NCBI RefSeq assembly: GCF_003473485.1
Contig: NC_053047.1
Location: 42,332,972-42,396,971 of the forward strand
Length of the DNA: 64,000 bases
Origin: Medicago truncatula
Taxonomy: Eukaryota; Streptophyta; Magnoliopsida; Fabales; Fabaceae
Reading direction: 5' to 3'
In this document: in pieces, positions 21,384 to 32,266 of the stretch
Position numbering within the stretch: the stretch's first letter is position 1
Layout of the letters: each line of letters starts with the position of its first letter
Made by a program: the position numbers and the translations under genes
The notes under the pieces: generated by a model
What the model was told of the DNA's origin: nothing
Databases searched by the model: none
The model's input: only the letters and a program-made list of their open reading frames with translations

Positions 21384-21822
21384 TTGAGCAGAAAGGTATA
21401 AAGTCTAAGTGGGTAACTTAGCAAGAAAGGTGTAAGCCTGCTGAGGCTAAGAGAATACAGTTGTTGTAATTGTTCAGGTGAACAAGGTTGTAAGGTGCAG
21501 GATTTGAGAAGTTATCTCAAGCATCATAGTGGAAAATCTCACAAGATTGTGAGGAGTGGACTAACCCACATTGGGTGAACCACTATAAATTTATGTGTGT
21601 TCTTCTTCTCTTTACTATTTACTTACAGTAAACACAACACACACAAACACATTTAATTATTCAAATTGTGTTTATACTAATACTTCAGAACGTTCTGAAG
21701 TTTGTCTGTTAACTTAACCATTCCAAGTTATCAACTTGAGAATAACTTTTAAGTGGCAGGATTAATTTTTAAAGGGTCACAATTCAAACCCCCCCTTCCT
21801 TGTGACTATTTTATCTACTTCA
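21384..21822 (+). repeat. E2 partial LTR 2
   Basis: Same left edge as partial LTR 1, but with a C7 run like LTR-a and LTR-b, and followed by a full-length E2 body instead of the truncated one. This places a recombination point inside this LTR segment, upstream of the C run. Confidence 0.88.
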
Positions 21823-21891
21823 ATTGGTATCAGAGCACGGCTCTAAGGGTTTGAACACTTAAACAAGTGTTAGAAAAAAGATTCAGGAAGT

Positions 21892-23712
21892 ATGTCTAAA
21901 GTCAAATACATAGCTGAAGGAGGATCATCAAACAGACCACCACTTTTTGATGGCTCAAACTACTACTTCTGGAAAGGCAAGATGGAACTCTTTCTCAGAT
22001 CTCAGGACAATGACATGTGGACAGTAATCACAGATGGAGACTTTGTTCCACTAACCAAAGAAGGGATCATCAAAGTTAAGAGTGCATGGTCAACAGATGA
22101 AAAGGCTCAGGTATTGCTAAACTCTAAAGCTAGACTCTTTCTATCATGTGCACTAACCATGGAAGAAAGTGAAAGAGTTGATGAATGCAAAAATGCTAAA
22201 GAGGTATGGGATACCTTGAAAGTACATCATGAAGGTACATCTCATGTCAAAGAAACCAGAATTGACATTGGAGTCAGAAAGTTTGAAGTCTTTGAAATGA
22301 GTGAAAATGAAACCATTGATGAGATGTATGCCAGATTTACTACAATAGTAAATGAAATGAGATCTCTTGGAAAAGCATATTCCACTCATGAGAGAATCAG
22401 AAAAATATTGAGATGTCTTCCAAGTATGTGGAGACCTATGGTCACTGCAATCACTCAGGCCAAAGATTTGAAATCTATGAACCTGGAAGATCTCATTGGT
22501 TCACTGAGAGCTCATGAAGTTGTACTTCAAGGAGACAAACCAGTAAAGAAGGTAAAGTCACTTGCCTTGAAAGCCTCTCAGCAAACCTCATCAGTAACTG
22601 AAGATGATTTGCAAGAAACACAAGAAATAGAAGAAGTTCATGAAGAAGAAGCTGAAGATGAACTAGCACTAATCTCAAAAAGGATACAAAGAATGATGAT
22701 GAGAAGAAATCAAATCAGGAAGAAATTTCCCAACACAAGCAACAACAACAGAACTGAAACTGACAAAAGTCAGGTCACTTGTTTTGGCTGCAACAAAACT
22801 GGACACTACAAAAGTGAATGTCCTGACATTAAAAAGGTGCAAAGAAAACCACCTTTCAAGAAGAAAGCTATGATCACCTGGGATGACATGGAAGAAACAG
22901 AATCACAAGAAGATGAGGAAGCCAACTTAAGTTTGATGGCTCAAACAGATGATGAAGAAGAGGTAATTGTCTACAAAACTCATCCCTTATATAAAGACCT
23001 TGAAAGTAAACTTGATAGCCTTTTATATGATTCAAACTTCTTAACTAATAGATGTCAGTCATTAATCAAGGAACTTTCTGAACTAAAAATAGAAAAGGAA
23101 AAACTTCAAAATAAATATGATGAATCTAGAAAAACCATACAGACTTTGCAGGACTCTCATTTTAAAATGTCTGAACAACAAAGAGAATTAAACAAAAGGC
23201 AAAAGAACATTTATTCCAAACCTTCTGAGGTACAAAAGGAAAACATTCTTTTGAAAAATGAAGTTGAGAAACTGAAAAATGATCTCACATGCTTCATAAA
23301 GTCTACAGAAACATTTCAAAATATTTTGGGATCTCAAAGCAAAAGTGCTGAGAAATCTGGTTTAGGATTCAAAGATCCAAACAAGAATCTCATTAAAAAC
23401 TTTGTACCTCAAAAGGCTGAAATGAAGTTACAATGTTCTTACTGTGATAGATTAGGACATGATGTATCTGTATGTTATCATAAGAAGAATTTTATTAGAA
23501 AAAATAAGATTAATCTTAGTTCAGAACGTTCTCATCTTAATAGATCAGAAAGTTCACAAAAGGCTGAGAAGGCTAAGATGATGTGTTCCTGTTGTAACAA
23601 ATCTGATCATACAAGACAGAAAGTTACATTCAGAAAAGATCTCTTAGAAGAACTAACCCTCAAGGACCCAACATTACATGGGTACCTAAAGTTTTTGTCT
23701 TGTCAAATGTAG
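21892..23712 (+). CDS. E2 gag, full-length ORF, copy A
   Basis: 606 codons from an ATG 56 bp after the PBS. Residues 1-210 are the copia gag domain (SNYYFWKGKMELFL, KEVWDTLKVHHEG); 230-265 are acidic. A first CCHC knuckle is at 297-310, a coiled-coil-like Lys/Glu segment at about 390-470, and a second knuckle-like motif CSYCDRLGHDVSVC follows. A third Cys motif (CSCCNKSDH) lacks its final Cys in this frame, which suggests a frame change near 23620. The ORF ends at a TAG, 36 bp before the protease motif, which is in the same frame. Structural protein of the virus-like particle. Asp331 and Arg272 distinguish it from the truncated copies. Confidence 0.88.
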   Translation: MSKVKYIAEGGSSNRPPLFDGSNYYFWKGKMELFLRSQDNDMWTVITDGDFVPLTKEGIIKVKSAWSTDEKAQVLLNSKARLFLSCALTMEESERVDECKNAKEVWDTLKVHHEGTSHVKETRIDIGVRKFEVFEMSENETIDEMYARFTTIVNEMRSLGKAYSTHERIRKILRCLPSMWRPMVTAITQAKDLKSMNLEDLIGSLRAHEVVLQGDKPVKKVKSLALKASQQTSSVTEDDLQETQEIEEVHEEEAEDELALISKRIQRMMMRRNQIRKKFPNTSNNNRTETDKSQVTCFGCNKTGHYKSECPDIKKVQRKPPFKKKAMITWDDMEETESQEDEEANLSLMAQTDDEEEVIVYKTHPLYKDLESKLDSLLYDSNFLTNRCQSLIKELSELKIEKEKLQNKYDESRKTIQTLQDSHFKMSEQQRELNKRQKNIYSKPSEVQKENILLKNEVEKLKNDLTCFIKSTETFQNILGSQSKSAEKSGLGFKDPNKNLIKNFVPQKAEMKLQCSYCDRLGHDVSVCYHKKNFIRKNKINLSSERSHLNRSESSQKAEKAKMMCSCCNKSDHTRQKVTFRKDLLEELTLKDPTLHGYLKFLSCQM

Positions 23713-23748
23713 GTCCTGCCTCAAGGTGCAAGAACAAAGCCATGGTAC

Positions 23749-26700
23749 TTGGATAGTGGCTGTTCTAGACACATGACAGGTGACAGTAATTATTTTCTAA
23801 CCTTTGAAAAGAAGGATGGAGGACTTGTGACATTTGGAAACAATGACAAAGGTAAAATCAGAGGTAAAGGTACTATAGGTAAAATTAACTCTGCTAAGAT
23901 AGAAAATGTTCAGTATGTAGAAGGTTTAAAACACAATCTACTTAGCATAAGTCAATTATGTGATAGTGGATTTGAAGTTATATTTAAACCTAACATATGT
24001 GAAATAAGACAAACCTCCTCTAACAAACTTTTCTTTTCTGGATCAAGGAAAAAGAACTTATATGTTCTAGATCTAAATGATATGCCAGCTGAATCATGTT
24101 TCATCTCTCTTGAAAAAGATAAATGGATTTGGCACAAAAGAGCTGGTCATATAAGTATGAAAACCATTGCTAAACTTTCTCAACTTGATCTAGTTAGAGG
24201 TTTGCCAAAGATTAGCTTTCAAAAGGACAAGATCTGTGAAGCTTGTGTTAAAGGAAAACAAGTCAAAAGTAGTTTCAAAACAATTGAATTTATTTCAACT
24301 CAGAAACCTTTAGAGCTTCTTCACATTGATCTTTTTGGTCCAGTTCAAACTGCAAGTCTAACTGGCAAAAGATATGGTTTTGTTATTGTTGATGACTTTT
24401 CCAGATTTACATGGGTTCTATTTTTAAAACATAAAGATGAATCTTTTGAAGCATTTCAAAACTTTTGTATAAGAGTTCAAAATGAAAAAAGTTCAAATAT
24501 CATAACAGTAAGGAGTGATCATGGAGGTGAATTTGAAAATGCATCTTTCAAAACATTCTTTGATGAAAATGGTATTAAACATAATTTCTCTTGTGCAAGA
24601 ACTCCACAACAAAATGGAGTTGTTGAAAGAAAAAATAGAACTTTACAAGAAATGGCTAGAACCATGTTAAATGAATCAAATGTTGAAGATTATTTTTGGG
24701 CAGAAGCCATTAACACATCTTGTTACATTTTGAATAGAGTTTCAATAAGAAAGGTTCTCAATAAAACCCCATATGAACTCTGGAAAAATATCAAACCTAG
24801 CATATCTTATTTTCACATATTTGGCTGCTATTGCTACATTCTGAACAATAAAGAAAAATTGGGTAAGTTTGATCCTAAATCAGATAAAGCTATCTTTTTA
24901 GGATACTCTACAACTTCCAAAGGTTATAGAGTATACAATCTAAAAACCCAGACAGTTGAAATTAGTATGCATGTCATATTTGATGAATATGATGAACATT
25001 CTCAACTCAAAGAGAGTGAGGAAACAGAAGAACCAGTACTTCAGAATGTTTCAAATCAAGACACTGTAAGTACAGTAGATAAGGAAGATGATCAGAATAA
25101 TCAAGATCTATCACTTCAGAGTCCTCCTAGAAGTTGGAGAATGGTAGGAGATCACCCTGCAGAACAAATCATTGGAAGTACAACTGATGGTGTAAGAACC
25201 AGATTATCCTTTCAAGATAACAACATGGCAATGATTTCTCAATTGGAACCCAAGTCAATCAATGAAGCCATTATTGATGACTCATGGATTGAAGCCATGA
25301 AGGAAGAACTTTCTCAATTTGAAAGAAACAAAGTTTGGAATTTAGTTCCAAATAATCAAAGCAAAACCATCATTGGAACAAGATGGGTTTTCAGAAACAA
25401 GCTTGATGAAGAAGGTAAGGTTGTCAGAAACAAAGCAAGGCTAGTAGCTCAAGGCTACAACCAACAAGAAGGTATTGACTATGATGAGACTTTTGCACCA
25501 GTAGCAAGGTTAGAAGCTATCAGAATACTTCTTGCTTATGCTGCACATAAAAGCATTAAACTTTTTCAAATGGATGTGAAAAGTGCATTTTTAAATGGTT
25601 TTCTAAATGAGGAAGTTTATGTAAGTCAACCTCCTGGCTTCATAAATAAAGAGAACCCAAATCATGTTTTTAAACTAACCAAAGCACTTTATGGTCTTAA
25701 ACAAGCTCCTAGAGCTTGGTATGATAGACTTAGCTCATTCTTAATTAAAAATGGATTTTCAAGAGGAAAAATAGATACCACACTTTTCAGAAAAACTCAT
25801 AACTCAGACTTACTCATTGTCCAAGTTTATGTAGATGATATTATTTTTGGTGCTACAAAAATAAAAATGTGTGAAGACTTTTCCAACCTCATGCAAAGTG
25901 AATTTGAGATGAGCATGATGGGTGAACTTGGTTTTTTCCTTGGTTTACAAATCAAGCAACATCCAAATGGAATTTTCATAAGTCAAGAAAAGTATGTCAA
26001 AGACATTCTTAAGAAATACAAAATGAATGAGGCAAAAATCATGGTCACCCCCATGCATCCATCTTCAAGTTTAGATAGAGATGAGAATGGAAAATCTATT
26101 TCTGAAAAAGAATATAGAGGCATGATAGGATCATTATTGTATTTAACTGCTAGCAGACCTGACATAGTGTTTGCAGTAGGTTTGTGTGCTAGATTTCAAA
26201 CTTGTGCAAAAGAATCTCATTTAACTGCAGTTAAAAGGATTTTTAGATATCTAGTAGGTACTACTGATCTTGGCCTTTGGTATAGAAAAGGTTCTAGTTT
26301 TGATCTTGTAGCTTATTGTGATGCTGATTATGCTGGAGACAAAGTTGAGAGGAAGAGTACAAGTGGCACCTGTCAATTCTTGGGACAAGCATTGATTGGA
26401 TGGTCTTGCAGAAAGCAAAACACCATTGCACTCTCCACAACTGAAGCTGAGTATGTGTCTGCAGCAAATTGTTGCTCTCAAGTCTTATGGATCAGAAATC
26501 AAATGGAAGATTATTCACTAAGGTACACAAATGTTCCTATTATGTGTGATAACACAAGTGCTATAAATCTTTCTAAAAATCCAATTCAGCATTCTAGGTC
26601 TAAACACATTGAAATTAAACATCATTTCATTAGAGACCATGTTCAGAAAAAGGATATTGCATTAAGCTTTGTTGATACAGAAAATCAATTAGCTGACATT

Positions 26701-26781
26701 TTTACAAAACCATTGGTTGAGGATAGATTCAATTTTATTAAAGAAAAATTGTTAATCATGAAAAATCCCAACAAAAGTTGA
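23749..26781 (+). CDS. E2 pol, copy A (protease-integrase-RT-RNase H)
   Basis: 1,010 codons in the same frame as gag. Begins at the protease active site ([10 protein letters not shown]). Then come the pre-integrase zinc region ([18 protein letters not shown]), integrase core with Asp near 193 (HIDLFGPV), Asp near 257 (RSDHGGEF) and Glu near 293 (GVVERKNRT), RT with [16 protein letters not shown] and the catalytic YVDD near 695, and RNase H with [20 protein letters not shown] and [17 protein letters not shown]. All catalytic residues I looked for are present. The first codon is not ATG, so it must depend on gag translation, from which it is separated by a TAG and local frame disturbances. It therefore looks unable to be expressed as a normal gag-pol. 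Confidence 0.9.
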   Translation: MDSGCSRHMTGDSNYFLTFEKKDGGLVTFGNNDKGKIRGKGTIGKINSAKIENVQYVEGLKHNLLSISQLCDSGFEVIFKPNICEIRQTSSNKLFFSGSRKKNLYVLDLNDMPAESCFISLEKDKWIWHKRAGHISMKTIAKLSQLDLVRGLPKISFQKDKICEACVKGKQVKSSFKTIEFISTQKPLELLHIDLFGPVQTASLTGKRYGFVIVDDFSRFTWVLFLKHKDESFEAFQNFCIRVQNEKSSNIITVRSDHGGEFENASFKTFFDENGIKHNFSCARTPQQNGVVERKNRTLQEMARTMLNESNVEDYFWAEAINTSCYILNRVSIRKVLNKTPYELWKNIKPSISYFHIFGCYCYILNNKEKLGKFDPKSDKAIFLGYSTTSKGYRVYNLKTQTVEISMHVIFDEYDEHSQLKESEETEEPVLQNVSNQDTVSTVDKEDDQNNQDLSLQSPPRSWRMVGDHPAEQIIGSTTDGVRTRLSFQDNNMAMISQLEPKSINEAIIDDSWIEAMKEELSQFERNKVWNLVPNNQSKTIIGTRWVFRNKLDEEGKVVRNKARLVAQGYNQQEGIDYDETFAPVARLEAIRILLAYAAHKSIKLFQMDVKSAFLNGFLNEEVYVSQPPGFINKENPNHVFKLTKALYGLKQAPRAWYDRLSSFLIKNGFSRGKIDTTLFRKTHNSDLLIVQVYVDDIIFGATKIKMCEDFSNLMQSEFEMSMMGELGFFLGLQIKQHPNGIFISQEKYVKDILKKYKMNEAKIMVTPMHPSSSLDRDENGKSISEKEYRGMIGSLLYLTASRPDIVFAVGLCARFQTCAKESHLTAVKRIFRYLVGTTDLGLWYRKGSSFDLVAYCDADYAGDKVERKSTSGTCQFLGQALIGWSCRKQNTIALSTTEAEYVSAANCCSQVLWIRNQMEDYSLRYTNVPIMCDNTSAINLSKNPIQHSRSKHIEIKHHFIRDHVQKKDIALSFVDTENQLADIFTKPLVEDRFNFIKEKLLIMKNPNKS

Positions 26782-27322
26782 TTACTGAAGCACTAAGGGC
26801 CATAGACCAACCCCCTTGATGCTATCTGATTCTTATCAGAAAGTTCAAACAAAGTTCAGAATGTTTGCAAAAGTTCAGAACGTTTGCAAAAGTTCAGAAT
26901 GTTCACACAAGTTCAGAATGTTTGCATCTGATAAAAATGTTCAGAACTGTCCTTTTGAACAAATTAAATAATTCATTTTTTAAAATGATTATTTAAAGAG
27001 ATCCTTCCATATCTCTAAGCATTTAATGCTGTCACAAAAGCAGTTTTACATTGGTTAATAACTGCAAGACAGTAAAAATTGTCCAAACCATCTCTTCACC
27101 TTCCCTCTTTAACGGCTACTTTTTCTCTCTCTTCACTTTTACCGTTTTTCATTCTTTCCTTCCCCATAAAACTGTCCTCAACAACTCATTTCTCTTCTCC
27201 ACTCTTTCACGTCTTCTTCTATAAAACAATCATCATATTCTACTAACTCCTCATACTCCAAATCTCAAATTTCCTTTCTCTTTCCAAAATTTTCAAAAAA
27301 CTCTGTTTTTGTTGTTCTTCAA
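26782..27322 (+). promoter_or_regulatory. E2 pol-ORF3 spacer with GTTCAGAAYGTT array
   Basis: Noncoding stretch between pol and ORF3. At about 26838-26946 the word GTTCAGAA(T/C)GTT or a close variant occurs five or six times at short intervals. The 3' half is CT-rich like a plant 5' leader (about 27080-27320), so ORF3 may have its own promoter or a spliced leader. Duplicated at 37157-37697. Confidence 0.55.
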
Positions 27323-29815
27323 ATGGCGAGAACCAAAACAACTTCTCCATTGTCTGAAAATGAGTCAGCTCCTGTTGCTCGCTCTGAACCACCAAATCAA
27401 ACCGCTGCTGATGAATCAATCTCATCACCTCTAAACGAAACCCCTGTTCATACAATCCTTCCAGATGAAATCATCCCAATCACCAAAACATCCAAACTTA
27501 AAATTAAGAAGAAGGCTATCAAACCTAAAGCAACAAGAAGATCCTCAAGGATTATATCTGGATCCTCATCCTCCAAAACCAAAACGGTTTCTCATGTTGA
27601 CCTCACAGAATCCGTGGAAAAGGATGATGGTGATGAAACTCTCTCTGAGTTCATAAAATCTTCAAAGGCTGAGTCTAAAAAGGTGAAAGGAAAAACTCAA
27701 GTAAGTGAAACTCCTTCTCCATCTGAATCCTCTGAGAAGAACTCGTCCTCATCAGAAGAAGAAGAAAAAGAAGCTTCTCCTCCCAAGAAACATGGAAAAG
27801 GGAAAGATGTCAAATTGATTGCATCTTTGAGGAAAGCAGAAATGGAAGCTAAGCAATCTCAAAGACCAGTAAGCAAAGCAAAATACTTTGACTTTGCAGA
27901 TCTTAAGAAGAAGAACTGGAACCTACGAGAATACACTGATTCTCAGGATTGGTCCAACTTTGTGTCCCTTCAAGATCTCACCTTTGAGAATCTGGTAAGA
28001 GAGTTCTACAGCACAATGAAAATCAAGGAAAAGAAGAAGGAAAAGATCCTCATCTCCACTGTCAAAGGCGTTGAAATCAAAATCACCAAGGATTTTCTTT
28101 CAAAAGCTTTAAGAATTCCTAATGAAGGTAATGAACTTTTCTTTCCTTCCTGGTTTCATGAGATGAAGGTCAATCGCAACAAACTCATAGTTGAGTACAC
28201 CAAACCTGATCTCCCTTTCAACTCCACAAATCTGAAAGATGTTCCTAAAATCCTGCACAACATGATTAGGCACACTCTGCTTCCTAGAAGTGGTACTTTT
28301 GAAGCAGTCACTGATACAGACCTATGTATCATGTACCACATGATCAAGAAGAAAAGGTTGAATCTCTGCTACATCATTCTACAGCACATGATTGATTCAT
28401 GTACGAACCCCAAACAATCAAATGCTGCCCTTGCTTATGGTATGCATATCACCTCCATACTTAGAGCTGCTAAGGTTGATCTTGAAGGAGAAGATGGTGA
28501 TTACTCCTTCATGAGATTCACATCAAAGACCCTAGCTCAACTTCACATAACCACCTCCAACATGCCTACTCCAGTGTCTTCACAGACAACCAGCTCTGTC
28601 AAAAGACACTCAGCTCAGAATGTTAAGAAGCCAAGTAAGAAGAGGAAGCTTGAAAAAGTCAGAAATCTTTCAAGCATTCAGAGACAAGAAGAAGAAAACT
28701 CTCCTGACAAAGAGGCATCTGATGAAGAGATAGCTGATTCCCCACCAAAGGAGGATGAACCCACTGCTGTTAATCTCTTCCAAGATATTGCTGAACGTGC
28801 AAAAGAAATCCTTCAAGAAGATGCAGAAGTTCAGAATGTTGAAGTTTCTGAGAAGGAAGATGAAGTTGCTGATCAAGAGAAGATGCAAGAAGAAGTTGTC
28901 TCTCATGAAGAGGAAGAAGAGTCAACTCTAGATGCATCCAAAGTTGATGAAATCTCTGAAAAGGACCTTCAGAAAGTTGACTCAACTGGTGTTGCTGATG
29001 TTCAGAATGTTGATGTTCCACCTGCTGACCAACTTCAGAAAGTTAATGAAGTTGAAGAAAATACTGAGCAAACTGCTCAAGAAGTTGCTTATGCTGTGGA
29101 AGAAGGATCTCAGGAAAATGATCAAGACATGCAAGATGTGGCTGAAATTCTTGTCTCTCAAAGAATGAGTGATGGACATGATGAAATGGAGCCTCAAGAG
29201 TTTGAGCAAGCTGAAAATCAAACTGGCTTTAATCTAAATGTGGAAGATCCAAGCTCAGATGTGAATGTGTACCAAGATGCACAGCCTGAAAACAATGAGG
29301 AAGTGCTTCAGGAAGCTCACGAAATGATTCAGGAACTTCAAGAAAATCCTGCAATCACAGTTCAGAATGTTCAGACAAATGCATCTGCTGAACCTAGCTT
29401 GCCTCAAGAGAATGAGATGTCAGTTGATCCTATTCCTCAAGCATCAGGATCACTTCCCTCTGATGAAGTTCACCTCATGGCTCAACAAACCCCTCAAAAT
29501 CAAAATCTGAATTTCTCCACTTCTACCATGGAATCAGAAGTTGGAAAATTCTTTGTTTCTCCTCTGCTCACTCCAAGTGTATTGCCTTCTCCAATCACAA
29601 ACAAAACCACTAGCAAGCTGCCTAACATAGCAAGCTGCCTAACATTCCTGACCTTTTTGAATCTCTGGATACGTTTGTTACCAAAGATGGTCCTTCTAAG
29701 GACAAGGTTGAAACATCTGCTCCTGCTCCCTCCACCAAAATATCCAAAGCTGAGAAAATGGCTGCCAGGGCACTTAGGGTCTCCACCAAAACTCATAAGA
29801 TTGCCTGCGTGCTAG
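27323..29815 (+). CDS. E2 ORF3, putative plant transposon protein, copy A
   Basis: 830 codons from ATG. Residues 1-190 are Ser/Lys-rich and low complexity. Residues about 190-420 match the type of domain called putative plant transposon protein, found as an extra ORF in Sirevirus and related elements (WNLREYTDSQDW, FLSKALRIPNEGNELFFPSW, CIMYHMIKKKRLNLCYIILQ). A KKPSKKRKLEK stretch near 440 looks like a nuclear localisation signal. Residues 460-760 are very acidic and repetitive. The last about 60 codons are in a wrong frame because of a 17-bp tandem duplication (29612-29645). I see no signal peptide or clear membrane segment upstream of that, so an envelope role is unsupported. Confidence 0.78.
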   Translation: MARTKTTSPLSENESAPVARSEPPNQTAADESISSPLNETPVHTILPDEIIPITKTSKLKIKKKAIKPKATRRSSRIISGSSSSKTKTVSHVDLTESVEKDDGDETLSEFIKSSKAESKKVKGKTQVSETPSPSESSEKNSSSSEEEEKEASPPKKHGKGKDVKLIASLRKAEMEAKQSQRPVSKAKYFDFADLKKKNWNLREYTDSQDWSNFVSLQDLTFENLVREFYSTMKIKEKKKEKILISTVKGVEIKITKDFLSKALRIPNEGNELFFPSWFHEMKVNRNKLIVEYTKPDLPFNSTNLKDVPKILHNMIRHTLLPRSGTFEAVTDTDLCIMYHMIKKKRLNLCYIILQHMIDSCTNPKQSNAALAYGMHITSILRAAKVDLEGEDGDYSFMRFTSKTLAQLHITTSNMPTPVSSQTTSSVKRHSAQNVKKPSKKRKLEKVRNLSSIQRQEEENSPDKEASDEEIADSPPKEDEPTAVNLFQDIAERAKEILQEDAEVQNVEVSEKEDEVADQEKMQEEVVSHEEEEESTLDASKVDEISEKDLQKVDSTGVADVQNVDVPPADQLQKVNEVEENTEQTAQEVAYAVEEGSQENDQDMQDVAEILVSQRMSDGHDEMEPQEFEQAENQTGFNLNVEDPSSDVNVYQDAQPENNEEVLQEAHEMIQELQENPAITVQNVQTNASAEPSLPQENEMSVDPIPQASGSLPSDEVHLMAQQTPQNQNLNFSTSTMESEVGKFFVSPLLTPSVLPSPITNKTTSKLPNIASCLTFLTFLNLWIRLLPKMVLLRTRLKHLLLLPPPKYPKLRKWLPGHLGSPPKLIRLPAC
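29612..29645 (+). repeat. 17-bp tandem duplication that shifts the ORF3 frame
   Basis: AGCAAGCTGCCTAACAT occurs twice in direct succession. Since 17 is not a multiple of three, the reading frame changes here. The same duplication is in copy B at 39987-40020. Confidence 0.85.
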
Positions 29816-30219
29816 CTAAGTGGACCATTGATGTTCATGCTCCTGGTCTGGCTCTTGATCCTCCTATTTTTGAAGATCCTAGTGTATTTGACTCTGAGCC
29901 CTCCTCTGACTCTGGGGATTCCACCCCTTAGTTCTCTGTGTCTTGTACCTCCTTATCTTTTTGCAGATGACAAAAAGGGGAGAAGCTTTAGGATAATTAT
30001 GTCTTTAAGTTTCTAGGTTTAGGCCCTAAGTAGGTCAGTGATCAAATCTTGTTGGAGAAGTTCTTAAAACTTCATTCCATTTTTTTGCTTGATCACATAT
30101 GCATTTATAATTCCTTTTTTGTTTTTGAACCATATAAGTCATGTACTTGTACTGAATGTTTTAACAATCAATGAATGAAAATGAATTTGGTTCAAATGTG
30201 CATGTTTTATTTATGCCTT

Positions 30220-30389
30220 GAATTATAAAAGTGAGGGGGAGCTTTATAAAGCTTTTAAAAACTCACTGCATGAATTATAAAAATGAGGGGGAGCATAAAA
30301 ATATATTTTTAGCTCTGAAACTTCTCATATATATAATCAAAATCCATAATCCTAAATCATAGGTTTGTCATCATCAAAAAGGGGGAGAT
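30220..30389 (+). promoter_or_regulatory. E2 multiple polypurine tracts
   Basis: GTGAGGGGGAGC near 30231, ATGAGGGGGAGC near 30285 and AAAAAGGGGGAGA immediately before LTR-b. Repeated polypurine motifs upstream of the 3' LTR are a known Sirevirus feature. The last one is in the position of the functional plus-strand primer. Confidence 0.7.
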
Positions 30390-32197
30390 TGTTGAGGCAA
30401 AATCCCTAATTTATTTTAAAGATAACAAACCTTGATGATTAAGGAATTAATGGACTTTGATTAATTTGTTGGTATTTAACTTGTGCTCTTGAGTGGTTAA
30501 CTAAGACAGGAACAAGTGTAAATTCATACCAAGATACAAAGAATCAAAGGACATAAAGACTTAAGAACTCAGTTAGAGTTCAGAAAGTTAAAAAGAGTTC
30601 AGAAGGTTGGACAGAGTTCAGAAGGTTGTTCATGATGAACATCAAGAACCAAGCCCAGAAATTCATGAACTAAATGAAGAACATGCAAGGTTCACGTGAC
30701 TTAAATGAAAGCCCAGAAAAGTACATGACTGAGATCAATCAAGGAATAAAAACATTTATTTGATTAAAGTCAAAAAGGGCATCTTCAATGTTCATTTAAG
30801 ACTATGAACAATTGAAGTACAAAACATTAGGAATATTCCATTAAGAATATCATCCTAGATGTTTTCCATGCTGCACTTCATAAATGTTTCACTATTAGGA
30901 TTTGATTACATTAATTACAAGTCTTACAAATCATCCTAAGTGAAACAAAAGAAACATTCTGAAGTCCCCTGAGTTCAGAATGTTCGATCCTGCTCCATGC
31001 TTTTTCTGACGTGAACAGTACAGTGGTTGGAAAGCAAAAGGCAAAGTCAAAAGCAAGATCAGATCTGATTCAACAAGATCTCGACACATAAGGGAGTTGG
31101 TACTGTACAAAGCAAACCAAATCCCCTAAAGCATGGTAGTGAAGTGATAGCTCCACTTTATGAGATTCTGCACTAGTTCCAAGACAGATTTCAAAGAAGA
31201 TCTGATCCATGAACATTCTGAAGTACGTCCAAGAACAATCTTCAAGTACAACCCAGAAATTCATGTGACATTCATCTGCAAAAGCCCAGATGCACATCTG
31301 ACCGTTCATCAACAAGAACCCAGATGAAGATCATGAAGAACACAACAACATTCTGAAGTATTCTCAAGAACACAACAACATTCTGAAGTATTTCAGTTTG
31401 CCCAGAATTTCAAGTGAAAGTTGGTGGGTCCCAGGACACGTGGCATAAGACCAGTGGTCACTCTCCAACGGCTATAAAGGCTCAAGAACTCTATAAATAG
31501 AGATCAAGACCTCAGCATAACACACACCTTTGCAAAGCATACAAGAAAACAACATAAGAGTGTTTGAAGCTTTAGCAAAAATATTGATCATCACAAAGAT
31601 TCCAAGAAGTCTTCAAAAGTGTAAATCAATATCTCTCTTATCTTTTCAAAGATAAATTTCAACCTCCATTCTTCTCTTGTCTGATCTATATCATTCAAAC
31701 CTCCATACAAATTGTAAAGAAAAGTCTCATCTAGCTTTAGGGGTACTAAAGTGTTAGTTTGAGCAGAAAGGTATAAAGTCTAAGTGGGTAACTTAGCAAG
31801 AAAGGTGTAAGCCTGCTGAGGCTAAGAGAATACAGTTGTTGTAATTGTTCAGGTGAACAAGGTTGTAAGGTGCAGGATTTGAGAAGTTATCTCAAGCATC
31901 ATAGTGGAAAATCTCACAAGATTGTGAGGAGTGGACTAACCCACATTGGGTGAACCACTATAAATTTATGTGTGTTCTTCTTCTCTTTACTATTTACTTA
32001 CAGTAAACACAACACACACAAACACATTTAATTATTCAAATTGTGTTTATACTAATACTTCAGAACGTTCTGAAGTTTGTCTGTTAACTTAACCATTCCA
32101 AGTTATCAACTTGAGAATAACTTTTAAGTGGCAGGATTAATTTTTAAAGGGTCACAATTCAAACCCCCCCTTCCTTGTGACTATTTTATCTACTTCA
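30390..32197 (+). repeat. E2 LTR-b, shared by copies A and B
   Basis: 1,808 bp. It is at once the 3' LTR of copy A and the 5' LTR of copy B. No TSD or other sequence lies on either side: the polypurine tract of A is on the left and the PBS of B on the right. I see only the C-run length separating it from LTR-c. Confidence 0.92.
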
Positions 32198-32266
32198 ATT
32201 GGTATCAGAGCACGGCTCTAAGGGTTTGAACACTTAAACAAGTGTTAGAAAAAAGATTCAGGAAGT

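Larger units (their letters stand above)
21823..30389 (+). mobile_element. E2 internal region, full copy A (Sirevirus-like Ty1/copia)
   Basis: Contains PBS, gag, pol in copia order (protease, integrase, RT, RNase H), an extra ORF3 after pol and a multi-polypurine region, followed by LTR-b. The long LTR, the extra ORF and the repeated GAGGGGGAG polypurine motifs are features of the Sirevirus/Maximus lineage. Its 5' side is only a partial LTR. Confidence 0.88.

Noticed and set aside
26838..26946. CRISPR-like array
   Set aside because: The repeated word is short, spacing is irregular, spacers are not distinct units, and the context is a plant retrotransposon.
27323..29815. Envelope-like protein that would make E2 a retrovirus-like agent
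   Set aside because: No signal peptide, no membrane segment upstream of the 17-bp duplication, and no fusion-protein features. The hydrophobic tail is a wrong-frame product.
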